DNA of 64,000 bases, from NCBI GenBank assembly GCA_029224185.1, contig CM055211.1:1242058-1306057 (forward strand), given 5' to 3'. This document shows, piece by piece, positions 26,330 through 35,400 of this stretch; position 1 is the stretch's first letter, and each line of letters starts with the position of its first letter. The notes beneath the pieces are model-generated. The model was not told the DNA's origin. It did not search any database and was given only the letters and a program-made list of their open reading frames with translations. The position numbers and the translations under genes are program-made. Origin of the DNA: Karalla daura (taxonomy: Eukaryota; Chordata; Actinopteri; Chaetodontiformes; Leiognathidae).

Positions 26330-27319
26330 ATGGACAGCACTGAGGGCTCCTCACTCTGCTTCGCCAACCTCAACTCCTCCTGCAGGCGGCTGCTGCTGCG
26401 ACCTCCAGCTGACACTGCTCTCTTCTACAGCCTGCTGGCCTTGGTCTCTCTGCTCACTGTCACACTCAACCTGCTCGTCATCATCTCCATCTCACACTTC
26501 AGACAGCTCCACACTCCCACCAATGCCCTGCTCCTCTCTCTGGCTGTGTCTGACCTGGTACTAGGGCTGCTGGTCATGCCTGTGGAAAGCCTGCGATACC
26601 TGGAGACCTGCTGGCTGCTGGGGAGCCTGATGTGTGCTTTCACTCCCTACATCTCATACTGTTTGCTGTCTGCCTCTGTTGGGAACATGGTGCTCATATC
26701 CATAGACCGTTACCTGGCCATCTCTGACCCTCTGCTCTATTCCTCTAAGATCACTCTGAACAAAGTGAAGCTTTCAATCTGTCTCTGCTGGGCCTGCTCG
26801 ATTCTTTACAATGGCTGTATTCTGATGGGCCACTTAGCACAACCGGACAGGTTCGCATCCTGCCATGGAGAGTGTGTGGTGGTCATCAGCCACATCGCAG
26901 GAACCCTAGATCTCTTTATCTCTTTTGTCGGGCCCTGCAGTGTCATGGTTGTTCTCTATATGCGGGTGTTTGTGGTTGCTATAAGCCAGGCACGTGTCAT
27001 TCGTATGCAGACTGCTGCCAACACTGTCCCTGCAGCTCAAAGTGTGAAAAAGTCTGAGAGGAAGGCTGCCAGGACTCTGGGGATTGTCATCGCTGTGTTT
27101 CTAATGTGCTTCTGCCCATATTACTATCCTGCTCTCGCAGGTGAGGACATCTCTTCTAACTTATCATACCTTGCAGCTTTGTCCTGGGTCATGATGATAA
27201 ACTCCTGTTTGAATCCTCTGATTTATGCTCTGTTCTACCCCTGGTTTAGGAAATCCATCAAACTCATCCTCACCCTCAGAATACTGCAGCCTCACTCCCA
27301 GGAGGCCAAAATGCTTTAG
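26330..27319 (+). CDS. trace amine-associated receptor, array gene 7 (copy of gene 1)
   Basis: Intact 329-residue TAAR from MDSTEGSS. A one-base deletion in the 5' leader (CAGCTCTGTCC versus CAGCTCCTGTCC in others) breaks the upstream frame, so this start must be used. The protein is almost gene 1: ALVSLLTVTLN, SDLVLGLLVMPVESL, LGSLMCAFTP, Ser3.32, DRYLA, ILMGHLAQPDRFASC, LDLFISFVGP (Asp5.42), CFCPYYYP (Phe6.48), NSCLNPLIYALFYPWF. Pro12 of the usual CFPNLNSS is Ala (CFANLNSS). AATAAA at 27600. It opens the duplicated block. Confidence 0.93.
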   Translation: MDSTEGSSLCFANLNSSCRRLLLRPPADTALFYSLLALVSLLTVTLNLLVIISISHFRQLHTPTNALLLSLAVSDLVLGLLVMPVESLRYLETCWLLGSLMCAFTPYISYCLLSASVGNMVLISIDRYLAISDPLLYSSKITLNKVKLSICLCWACSILYNGCILMGHLAQPDRFASCHGECVVVISHIAGTLDLFISFVGPCSVMVVLYMRVFVVAISQARVIRMQTAANTVPAAQSVKKSERKAARTLGIVIAVFLMCFCPYYYPALAGEDISSNLSYLAALSWVMMINSCLNPLIYALFYPWFRKSIKLILTLRILQPHSQEAKML

Positions 27320-28747
27320 ACACTGCAGAAATAACCAGTGTTTGGTCTCTTCCTTGCATTTTATGTCTCCTCTGTTCCTGTGCGTCAGCACGAAGAGCCT
27401 GCCCCGGACTGTACATTAAACACCACACATGCTTGTTTCAGCTACAGAATATTGCACAAGCATGCTGACAAGCTTTGAACTGATAATCCTTGTTTTTTTA
27501 TTCTTTCACCAGAACATGTCCTGTCAGTTGTCTTCACCTGGTTGCCATGAGTAAAAACAACATTAATATTTTTCAGGTTGTTAAACTCTCATACAGTATA
27601 ATAAAGTGTAGTAACATGAAAACACCTGGTCTGAGAGCCTCTCTGGTCTGCACTTGGTCTGCACCTCACCATCACCATCATTCTGTACAGGGCTGTATCT
27701 CTTGTCATTAGGACATTTGGACAGTACCACTAGAATGTGCTGCAGGGCTGCGGCATATTATGAATTTAATATTTTCCAGACACTTAAAACAAGCACTTCA
27801 GGACTAAAACTTTTCATGTCCAGTGTGTTTCCTGGCTTCTCGCTTTAGGAGCCCTGGGAGAGACTCCAGCAGGAGCATGTGACATCATGTGGGCACGAAG
27901 CAGGTTCAGGCTTAGTTATGGGTTTACATGGAACTGTATATGTATGAAGTCTGTTGGCCTTCATTTTTAATCTTTGTAATTCACACTGTATGTGCTATAC
28001 AACTTATCAACATGTTGAAAACAATGTACAGAGACTACAAGCGTAGATAAAATGTAAGTGTTAAAGAAAACACAGTGACACAGCTGATTGTGGTTTGGAG
28101 ATTACTCACACAATTGGACTGAAACACAGTTGAATGACAACAGCCTAAAAGGCCAAGGGTGACTGGCGGCACTGATCCAGCGGGTGGTGCTCTAGTCGAC
28201 TGCCTATATCACCTATGCCAGGGGAAGGGAACCTGTTCCACAGAGAGCCATGTGGCTGCAGGTTTTTGTTCCAACCTATCCAGAGGACAAACACTGACCA
28301 ATGGACTGTCTGAAGACTCGGATCAGTTGATTGAATAATCCAAATCAGGTGTGCTGCTGCTTGGTTGGAACAAGAAGCTGCAGCCACATGGCTCTTTGAG
28401 GGACAGGTTCCTTACCGCTGGCCTATGCCAAGAACTGGCTCTGGCTCGGGGCAGAGCCTCACGTTTTGATGTGTCATTTGTATGTGTAAGGTCAGTGGTT
28501 TGCGAGATACTGCGCGCCGAAATTTTGCTATAATAATGAGAAGAAGACCAAAAACGCAAAAGAACAATAGTACTCCCTCCCGGAGCACTAATAAGATAAT
28601 GCAAAGTAGTAGGGAGGGACATGTGATGAAGATAATGAGGGTGGAGAAAAGTTGCATCATCCATCAGGCGTTTCCAGAGGAATGAGGGCCACTTGGAGGA
28701 GGATAAATCAGCTGTCTGATGCAGAGTTGCAGCTCCTGTCCTCCCTG
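27320..28747. other. spacer between TAAR genes 7 and 8
   Basis: About 1.43 kb, nearly identical to the gene 1-2 spacer including the hAT-like MITE at 28219-28420; small differences include a short deletion after TTCAGGACTAAAAC near 27810. Promoter-proximal block from about 28605. Confidence 0.85.
28219..28420. mobile_element. hAT-like MITE, second copy carried by block duplication
   Basis: 202 bp with the same ends and the same flanking ACCTATGC/GCCTATGC duplication (28211-28218 and 28421-28428) as the copy at 15364-15565. The shared target site means it moved by segmental duplication, not by a second insertion. Confidence 0.75.
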
Positions 28748-29737
28748 ATGGACAGCACTGAGGGCTCCTCACTCTGCTTCCCCAACCTCAACTCCTCCTG
28801 CAGGCGGCTGCTGCTGAGACCTCCAGCTGACACTGCTCTCCTCTACAGCCTGCTGGGGTTGGTCTGTGTGCTCACTGTCACACTCAACCTGCTCGTCATC
28901 ATCTCCATCTCACACTTCAGGCAGCTCCACACTCCCACCAATGCCCTGCTCCTCTCTCTGGCTGTGTGCGATCTGATGGTGGGGCTGCTAGTCTTGATTG
29001 TGGAAGGTCTGCACTACCTGGAGACCTGCTGGCTGCCTGGGAGACTGATGTGTGCTCTCACTCCCTACATCTCATACTGTTTGACGTCTGCCTCTGTTGG
29101 TAACATGGTGCTCATCTCCATAGACCGCTACCTGGCCATCACTGACCCTCTGCTCTATTCCTCTAAGATCACTCTGAACAAAGTGAAGCTTTCAATCTGT
29201 CTCTGCTGGGCCTGTTCGATTATCTATGATGGGCTCATTTTACTGGACCACCTCAGACAACCTGACAGGTTCACATCCTGCCATGGAGAGTGTGTGGTGG
29301 TCATCAGCCATATTGCAGGAACTGTGGACCTCTTTATGACATTTGTGGGGCCCTACAGTGTCATGGTTGTTCTCTATATGCGGGTGTTTGTGGTTGCTAT
29401 AAGACAGGCACATGTCATTCTTATACAGACTGCTGCCAACACTGTCACTGCAGCTCAAAGTGTGAAAAAGTCTGAGAGGAAGGCTGCCAGGACTCTGGGG
29501 ATTGTCATAGCAGTGTTTCTAATGTGCTACTCTCCATATTTCTATCCTGCTTTCATAGGTGAAGACGTCTCTTCTAGCTCATCATACCTTGCAGCCGTGT
29601 CTTCGACCGTGATCATAAACTCCTGTTTAAACCCTCTGATTTCTGCTCTGTTCTATCCCTGGTTTAGGAAATCCATCAAAATCATCCTCACCCTCAGAAT
29701 ACTGCAGCCTCACTCTCAGGATGCCAAAATGCTCTAG
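28748..29737 (+). CDS. trace amine-associated receptor, array gene 8 (altered NPxxY)
   Basis: Uninterrupted 329-residue TAAR from MDSTEGSS (upstream in-frame ATG at 28652), block partner of gene 2. It keeps Ser3.32, Thr3.36 (CLTSAS), DRYLA, CHGEC and VDLFMTFVGPYSVM (Asp5.42), and CYSPYFYP (Tyr6.48). TM2 has CDLMVGLLVLIVEG. In TM7 the fingerprint reads NSCLNPLISALFYPWF: the NPxxY tyrosine (7.53) is replaced by Ser through one base change (TTCTGC where others have TTATGC). ICL3 reads IRQAHVILIQ. AATAAA at 29867. It may be functionally weakened although the frame is open. Confidence 0.9.
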   Translation: MDSTEGSSLCFPNLNSSCRRLLLRPPADTALLYSLLGLVCVLTVTLNLLVIISISHFRQLHTPTNALLLSLAVCDLMVGLLVLIVEGLHYLETCWLPGRLMCALTPYISYCLTSASVGNMVLISIDRYLAITDPLLYSSKITLNKVKLSICLCWACSIIYDGLILLDHLRQPDRFTSCHGECVVVISHIAGTVDLFMTFVGPYSVMVVLYMRVFVVAIRQAHVILIQTAANTVTAAQSVKKSERKAARTLGIVIAVFLMCYSPYFYPAFIGEDVSSSSSYLAAVSSTVIINSCLNPLISALFYPWFRKSIKIILTLRILQPHSQDAKML

Positions 29738-30928
29738 ATGCCACAGAAATAACCTGTTTTGTCACTTATCCTTTCAATAGAACATGTCCTTCTACTTGGT
29801 CTACTTGGTTGCCAAGAGCAAAATGAGTGTAAATACTATTCCAGTCAGCTGACTGTCATACAGTTTAATAAATCATTGAAAAAATATGACTGCTGTCGTC
29901 AATTCACTACCATCACTGTTATCCTAAACTGGGATGTATCGCATGCTCTTCTATTGTAAGCTGTGACCTTTGACATGATCAGTGCAGCATCTGTTTTTGT
30001 CTATTCCCAAGGAAAGTAAAAACAACCATGAGAAGTTGGAAATCCATCATAACCACGTGCTGATCAGTCCTACGACGAATGAAAACCCCCACAATAAGTT
30101 TGAACTTCATGTGAATGCACACTGCTGCAAGTATAGACAGCCATAGCAGTTCTACAGTTACACACCTGTGTGTGATAGTAGACCTCTAAATCACAAAGAC
30201 AAAATATCAGAAAAAATGGGTACAAAGAGTCCCAGATAAAGCACTAAAACAGTCATTTGGGAAGGAAATGATATTTGTCAATAGTATTTGTTTGTGGATC
30301 TGGAACTGTGGGATAATTGGAGCATCTACTACACACTGATGAAAACACATCAGTCAAAGGCCACAACTATGGAGCATGCACTCTGGAGGCAGCCACATGG
30401 GGGTGTATTTGCAGAAAATGGCTGTTGACGGTTAATCAAGAAAAAGTGCTTTGCCTGTGAACTGAAAGCACCATCCCAAAACATATCAAAGGATTCCACT
30501 GTTGATGTTTCTCTGGTCAAGTTGCCTGATAACTGCAAAACTGATTACAACAAATAAGGACAAAAGACACAGATGTTTGGGTGTTAAACTGGCCCCAGAA
30601 GAAATGTCTACTAGAAAAAAATTGGGCAAGATGTTAATATCCTGTTTTAACATTAAGGGCAACCAAATTTACAGTACGTCCTTGTTGCAGAGAGACTGTG
30701 TGATGTCATCAAACTACCCATACTCAAACCACCTAAAGATATACAGAAACAAATAATGGATCATATTAAGAATGAAATAATGCAAAGTAGTAGGGAGGGA
30801 CATGTGATGAAGATAATGAGGGTGGAGAAAAGTTGCATCATCCATCAGGCGTTTCCAGAGGAACGAGGGCCACTTGGAGGAGGATAAATCAGCTGTCTGA
30901 TGCAGAGTTGCAGCTCCTGTCCTCCCCG
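29738..30928. other. spacer between TAAR genes 8 and 9
   Basis: Non-coding, about 1.19 kb. AATAAA at 29867. The part from about 30180 closely matches 17400-18140 upstream of gene 3, including the segment near 30378. Promoter-proximal block from about 30785. Confidence 0.85.
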
Positions 30929-31918
30929 ATGGACAGCACTGAGGGCTCCTCACTCTGCTTCCCCAACCTCAACTCCTCCTGCAGGCGGCTGCTGCTGAGA
31001 CCTCCAGTTGACACTGCTCTCCTCTACAGCCTGCTGGGGTTGGTCTGTGCGCTCACTGTCACACTCAACCTGATCGTCATCATCTCCATCTCACACTTCA
31101 GACAGCTCCACACTCCCACCAACGCCCTGCTCCTCTCTCTGGCTGTGTCTGACCTGGTGGTAGGGCTGCTGGTCATGCCTGTGGAAGGCCTGCGAAACCT
31201 GGAGACCTGTTGGCTGCTGGGGACAGTGATGTGTGCTCTCGCTCCCTACATCTCATACTGTTTGCTGTCTGCCTCTGTTGGTAACATGGTGCTCATATCC
31301 ATAGACCGCTACCTGGCCATCTCTGACCCTCTGCTCTATTCCTCTAAGATCACTCTGAACAAAGTGAAGCTTTCAATCTGTCTCTGCTGGGCCTGTTCAA
31401 TGATCTACAATGGGCTCATTTTACTGGACCACCTCAGACAACCTGACAGGTTCACATCCTGCCATGGGGAGTGTGTGGTGGTCATGAGCCATATCGCAGG
31501 GACTGTGGACCTCTTTATGACATTTGTGGGGCCCTGCAGTGTCATGGTTGTTCTCTATATGCGGGTGTTTGTGGTTGCTATAAGCCAGGCACGTGTCATT
31601 CGTATGCAGACTGCTGCCAACACTGTCACTGCAGCTCAAAGTGTGAAAAAGTCTGAGAGGAAGGCTGCCAGGACTCTGGGGATTGTCATCGCTGTGTTTC
31701 TAATGTGCTTCTGCCCATATTATTATCCTGCTCTTGCAGGTGAAGACTTCTCTACAAGCTCCTCACACTTTGCGGCGTTGTCCTGCATTTTGTTGATGAA
31801 CTCGTGTTTGAACCCTCTGATTTATGCTCTGTTCTACCCCTGGTTTAGGAAATCCATCAAGCTCGTCGTCACCCTCAGAATACTGCAGCCTCAATCCCAG
31901 GACGCCAAAGTCCTTTAG
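30929..31918 (+). CDS. trace amine-associated receptor, array gene 9 (last)
   Basis: Intact 329-residue TAAR from MDSTEGSS (upstream in-frame ATG at 30833). Motifs: LNLIVIISISHF (Ile for Leu in TM1), SDLVVGLLVMPVEGL, LGTVMC, APYISYCLLSAS (Ser3.32), DRYLA, CHGEC, VDLFMTFVGPCSVM (Asp5.42), CFCPYYYP (Phe6.48), NSCLNPLIYALFYPWF. ECL3 and start of TM7 are the most divergent of the set (FSTSSSHFAALSCILLMNSC); the tail reads KLVVTLRILQPQSQDAKVL. Upstream and N-terminal parts resemble gene 5, the middle gene 3, so it looks mosaic. It closes the array. Confidence 0.92.
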   Translation: MDSTEGSSLCFPNLNSSCRRLLLRPPVDTALLYSLLGLVCALTVTLNLIVIISISHFRQLHTPTNALLLSLAVSDLVVGLLVMPVEGLRNLETCWLLGTVMCALAPYISYCLLSASVGNMVLISIDRYLAISDPLLYSSKITLNKVKLSICLCWACSMIYNGLILLDHLRQPDRFTSCHGECVVVMSHIAGTVDLFMTFVGPCSVMVVLYMRVFVVAISQARVIRMQTAANTVTAAQSVKKSERKAARTLGIVIAVFLMCFCPYYYPALAGEDFSTSSSHFAALSCILLMNSCLNPLIYALFYPWFRKSIKLVVTLRILQPQSQDAKVL

Positions 31919-33000
31919 ACACAACAGAAATAACCTGAGTTTACTAGAAGTATTGTTAATCATTAATCACACTGTGGCATCAGTCCGATCCACGTCTATT
32001 GATTTCGTCTTCCTTCAAGTCACATTCCCACCCCAAAAACCATAATGTTCAATAATGATGGGTGTTGCAAAGTCTGACACAGCCGTGCACGTATATAAAG
32101 CATCTGCCCAGAAAATAGTACTTGACGCTTTATAGCTTTCATTGCCATCTCTTTCGCCAAGAGCAAAACAAACAAACAAAAATGCTCTTTCTTTCTCATA
32201 CAAGGCAGCATTTGCAACACTACGACACGGTCGTTTAACCAAACTGCTGTCGTTTTCTTTCAGTGTTTGCTGTGTGAGAATGCGATCGCAACACGTGTCC
32301 AAAGTAAATCTGCCAAACCCCTCATTGCCGTTAAAGTAGTGCTGGGCGGTTCAGGACTCATCCGGGTTCATCACACGGACCCTTTAAATGACTCATGAGT
32401 CATGAATCCGAGGTCTTCATTGAAGCGGATCCGCCGGGTCCTAACCGACAGTAATGAATGGATCCACCAGTGAAATACACCCGGAACTGTTAGGAGAGGG
32501 GATCGAGAGTCACACCAGGCGTCGCGCATGCACGCACATGAGTTCAATAAATTCGTTTTATATGTGCCTATCCACGAAAGATTTCATTTTATCCACGGAA
32601 GACATCATGTGATGTTAATGTTTTTGTCTGTGCTCGAAATGCAGGAAAAGTAGCCTACTGCACGATTTGGAAGCAATTTTCAGACAAGGGCAATGTACAG
32701 ATAATTACATTTGGTGGTGATCCGGGAACATTAATAATTAGTAATAGTTTGTTTACTTATTTATTCTTATTCTCGGTTGCATTTTGCGATTTTGCTGTTA
32801 TGCCTATGTTTAAGTTTTGTATTATTTTTGGTGTGTTTAAATAAACATTTCTCTTGTTTTTAAACTTAGTTTTATTTGTGATGCATTCCGATCACAAGGC
32901 ACGTTACTTTCTATTTAGGAATACTGACTCAAGTGACTCAAGTGACTCGCAGATCCGGATCAGTTCAGTGAGTTACTCAGAGGGATCCGAATCCTTAGAA
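31919..33000. other. intergenic region after the TAAR array
   Basis: No gene recognised. Around 32336-32460 and 32930-32995 are stretches rich in GACTC/GAGTC and ATCCGAATC-like words, possibly the two ends of a decayed DNA transposon. At 32388-32403 a 16-bp perfect palindrome holds two AP-1 motifs. Confidence 0.5.
32336..33000. mobile_element. possible decayed DNA transposon
   Basis: The left part (GTGCTGGGCGGTTCAGGACT, then ATGACTCATGAGTCATGAATCC) and the right part (GACTCAAGTGACTCAAGTGA, then GATCCGAATCC) contain related short words in opposite orientation, with AT-rich unrelated sequence between. Ends and target duplication were not resolved and no transposase frame exists. Confidence 0.25.
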
Positions 33001-33027
33001 GGATCAGCTGCGAAATCACAGGCTCTC

Positions 33028-33060
33028 TCGGTCATTAGACCAAAACACATGACGTCATCA
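33028..33060. promoter_or_regulatory. CRE core, array-flanking copy
   Basis: TGACGTCA at 33050-33057 lies 20 bp after a degenerate E-box (GGTCATTAGACC where other copies have GGTCATGTGACC). Transcription factor binding is inferred. Confidence 0.4.
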
Positions 33061-34284
33061 ACCAGCGACCTGCATCTTGCTGCTGCTCTGGTCCAAGCTC
33101 TCAGCTCGGTGAGCTGCTTTGTCTGGTGTTTAGTTTCCTGTCCGAGTGGAGGAGCTGCAGCCGCTGGAGAGACGAGAGAGGCAGGAGCAGCCGATGTCAG
33201 TCACCCAGACCTGGAGCGGAGCAGCTTCAGCTACGAGAACCAGCTGGTATGTAGCAGCTAACGCCAGGAGCAGCTAACACAGAGACCCGGTAGCTCAGAG
33301 CAGAAAGATATTTTAGCTGGAGGTTTTGTCTGCCTGCGATCAAGCTTCAGCCATCAGCTGTCCACTATTTGTGTTTATTTTTTGTCTTTCTCCTCGTCAG
33401 CCTTTTGCTTGTTTGTCAGCTTCGTAGAGGTTTGTGTTGTGCTTCTGTCTGCCTCCTTATGAGTGCCGTTTGTTCCTGATCAAATCATTTCATTTCACTG
33501 CTCACCAGTGAAGAGTCATTCATTTGGGTCCCCCTCCCTGAGTTTGTACTCCTGGTCGTATCCGACCACATCAAATGGAGCCTTAACTTTGGTCAGACTG
33601 CAAAAGTTTAAAAAATGATTAAAAAACGTTTTGACTTTAAATGGTGGTGGAAATTTTCATTAGATGTGTTTACTTTGAACTGATCTTTGTGTTATAGCCT
33701 CTTCCTATATAAAAATGTATCAGCTTCAGTGATCAAAGTATGGGAACTGTGTGGAGGTCCTTCCTAGGATCCTTCACACCTCCTTTATCTGTCCGTTGTC
33801 TGAATCAAAGTGCCCTGCTCACAGGACACCAGTTGTAAAGACTTGCTGGGCTCCTGACATTTCTTTATTGTGACCAAATAGTTTTCACACTGAGGGGTGT
33901 GTTCCTGGAGGTCAGGATTAAATGCATTGTGGCCTGTCCTTCAGGGAAGCAGTCCTCTGATCCACTGGCAGTGGTCAGTGTGCCGTCTTCCTTCTCTGCA
34001 GAGAACAAACACTTGGTCCCTGTTCCAGTCTTGCTTTTTGATTTTCCCAGACGCATAGACAGAAGAATTTTTCCACAACAAAATAAATAACACTTTACTG
34101 GAGGTGGAGGGACCACAGCACAGTCCAGTGTAAATTCCAAAGAGTGCCTTTCTGTATGAAATTCATTTTGGAGAAAATAAACTTCTTTTTTGATATTTAA
34201 AGGACCCGTGTCATTGATGTTTATTTTCTTCTTCTCTAATTTAATCTTTGAAAATGTTTTTCTCTCCATTGTTGTCCTCTGCAG

Positions 34285-34450
34285 AACTGATGCTTGTAGA
34301 AACATAGACAACACTATGAGGAGCACCTTTAACGGGCTCAGTGGTTCATTTGATTATTGCAACGTGTTTATTGTGAATGCAAAACCTGCAGTCTTATTCC
34401 AAAAATCTGTTGTAGAATCATTCAGAACTCACTAGAGATCTGAAAACAAG
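34285..34450 (+). other. exon-like segment with consensus splice sites
   Basis: 166 bp bounded by GTTGTCCTCTGCAG and ACAAG|GTAAGATATG. The same 166-bp segment occurs at 48401-48566, 55131-55296 and 61835-62000 on the minus strand, with donor GTGAGA in those copies. It contains an open frame starting MRSTFNGLSG that stops inside the segment. Probably part of a non-coding spliced transcript. Confidence 0.4.
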
Positions 34451-34789
34451 GTAAGATATGTGAGCTTTCAGCTCCAAACATGGCACGATGCATTCATTCT
34501 TAATGTGCAAATGTGAAGCAAGCCCTAAAGTATGTTCACGTGTTTTGTCTCATCAAAAGAATTTCATCTGTAACCATGATGAGTGTCTCATCTGTCATCA
34601 GTAAAGACAAAAATCCCGAGTTGTGTCTCAGAGGATGAGGTGACATGAGGTGTTGTAGACAGTCAGGGTTGTCCATCCACACATGAGCACCAGAGGGCTG
34701 GACCATCCAAGGTCTTCAGCACTTGTCAGGGACGTCCCTCCATCCAGGGCTTCCAGGGCTCTTTCGTTGAATTTTGAGATGTTAGATGA

Positions 34790-34797
34790 TATACATA

Positions 34798-34829
<32 letters not shown>

Positions 34830-34830
34830 A
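34790..34830. repeat. (AT)n followed by poly-T
   Basis: Short AT dinucleotide run and a T run between the CTCF-like block and the first tRNA-like module. Equivalent AT runs lie at about 48058-48073, 54780-54792 and 61492-61503. Confidence 0.8.
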
Positions 34831-34843
34831 ACTGCTGTGGATG

Positions 34844-35062
34844 TGGTGAAATAGCTCATCAGGATAAGAGAAGGTTTGGGTCCTGGTGGACCAAGGTTCG
34901 AGTCCTGCCACCTCAACTGTTCTTTGGTGAGTTTTCATCCTTCCACCAGAAGATCGCAATGCTCTGGTGCTATGTGAAGGAGATGTTTGAAGCTGGATGG
35001 TGTAGTGGATAGAGATGTGGACTTCCACGTCAGCATCAGGGGGTCGAGTCCCCCTGAGGACA
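34844..35062 (+). repeat. two degenerate tRNA-like modules
   Basis: Module f: A-box-like TAGCTCATCAGG (34852-34863) and a perfect B box GGTTCGAGTC (34895-34904). Module e: A-box TGGTGTAGTGG (34998-35008) and B-box-like GGTCGAGTC (35042-35050) inside a GC-rich stem. Acceptor stems do not pair, so neither is a functional tRNA. They look tRNA-derived. Confidence 0.5.
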
Positions 35063-35400
35063 CATCCGGGGAGAATAAGACACAGGTGAGACACGTTTTC
35101 AAAGGAAATGTGAATGAAGCCATTTTTTCATAAAATCCCCTCGAGGGAGCTGGTGGTTTCGTAGCTACCTATCGAGTCCCGCCCCGAGGTGTCCCTCCCT
35201 ATCTAGGCCTACTCTACTGAACCGGGTGCTGCAGAGAGAGGCGGCCCTGTACAGGGCGAATTAGCCTCTTAGCATTACCATTAACTTATACATATTACAG
35301 ACTATGTTATACTATACTATGGAATTAGCTTTGGGTAAATGACATTGGGATGGTTACATGCCCAGTGTCGGTTCTCTACTACTACCGGAAGTCTGTCACC

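Larger units (their letters stand above)
33001..35400 (+). repeat. inverted partial copy of macrosatellite arm
   Basis: Read on the + strand this matches the minus-strand arm of the later 6.7-kb units: E-box/CRE-like core (CRE at 33050-33057), segment ending in donor-like CAGCTG|GTATGT near 33246, an exon-like segment 34285-34450, the TAGACAGTCAGGGTTGT and CTCF-like block near 34660-34701, two tRNA-like modules (34844-34912, 34991-35062), and the conserved CTGTACAGGGCGAATTAG end near 35250. Confidence 0.8.

Noticed and set aside
34844..35062. Functional tRNA genes
   Set aside because: A and B boxes are visible but acceptor stems do not pair and anticodon arms are irregular, so annotated as tRNA-like repeats only.
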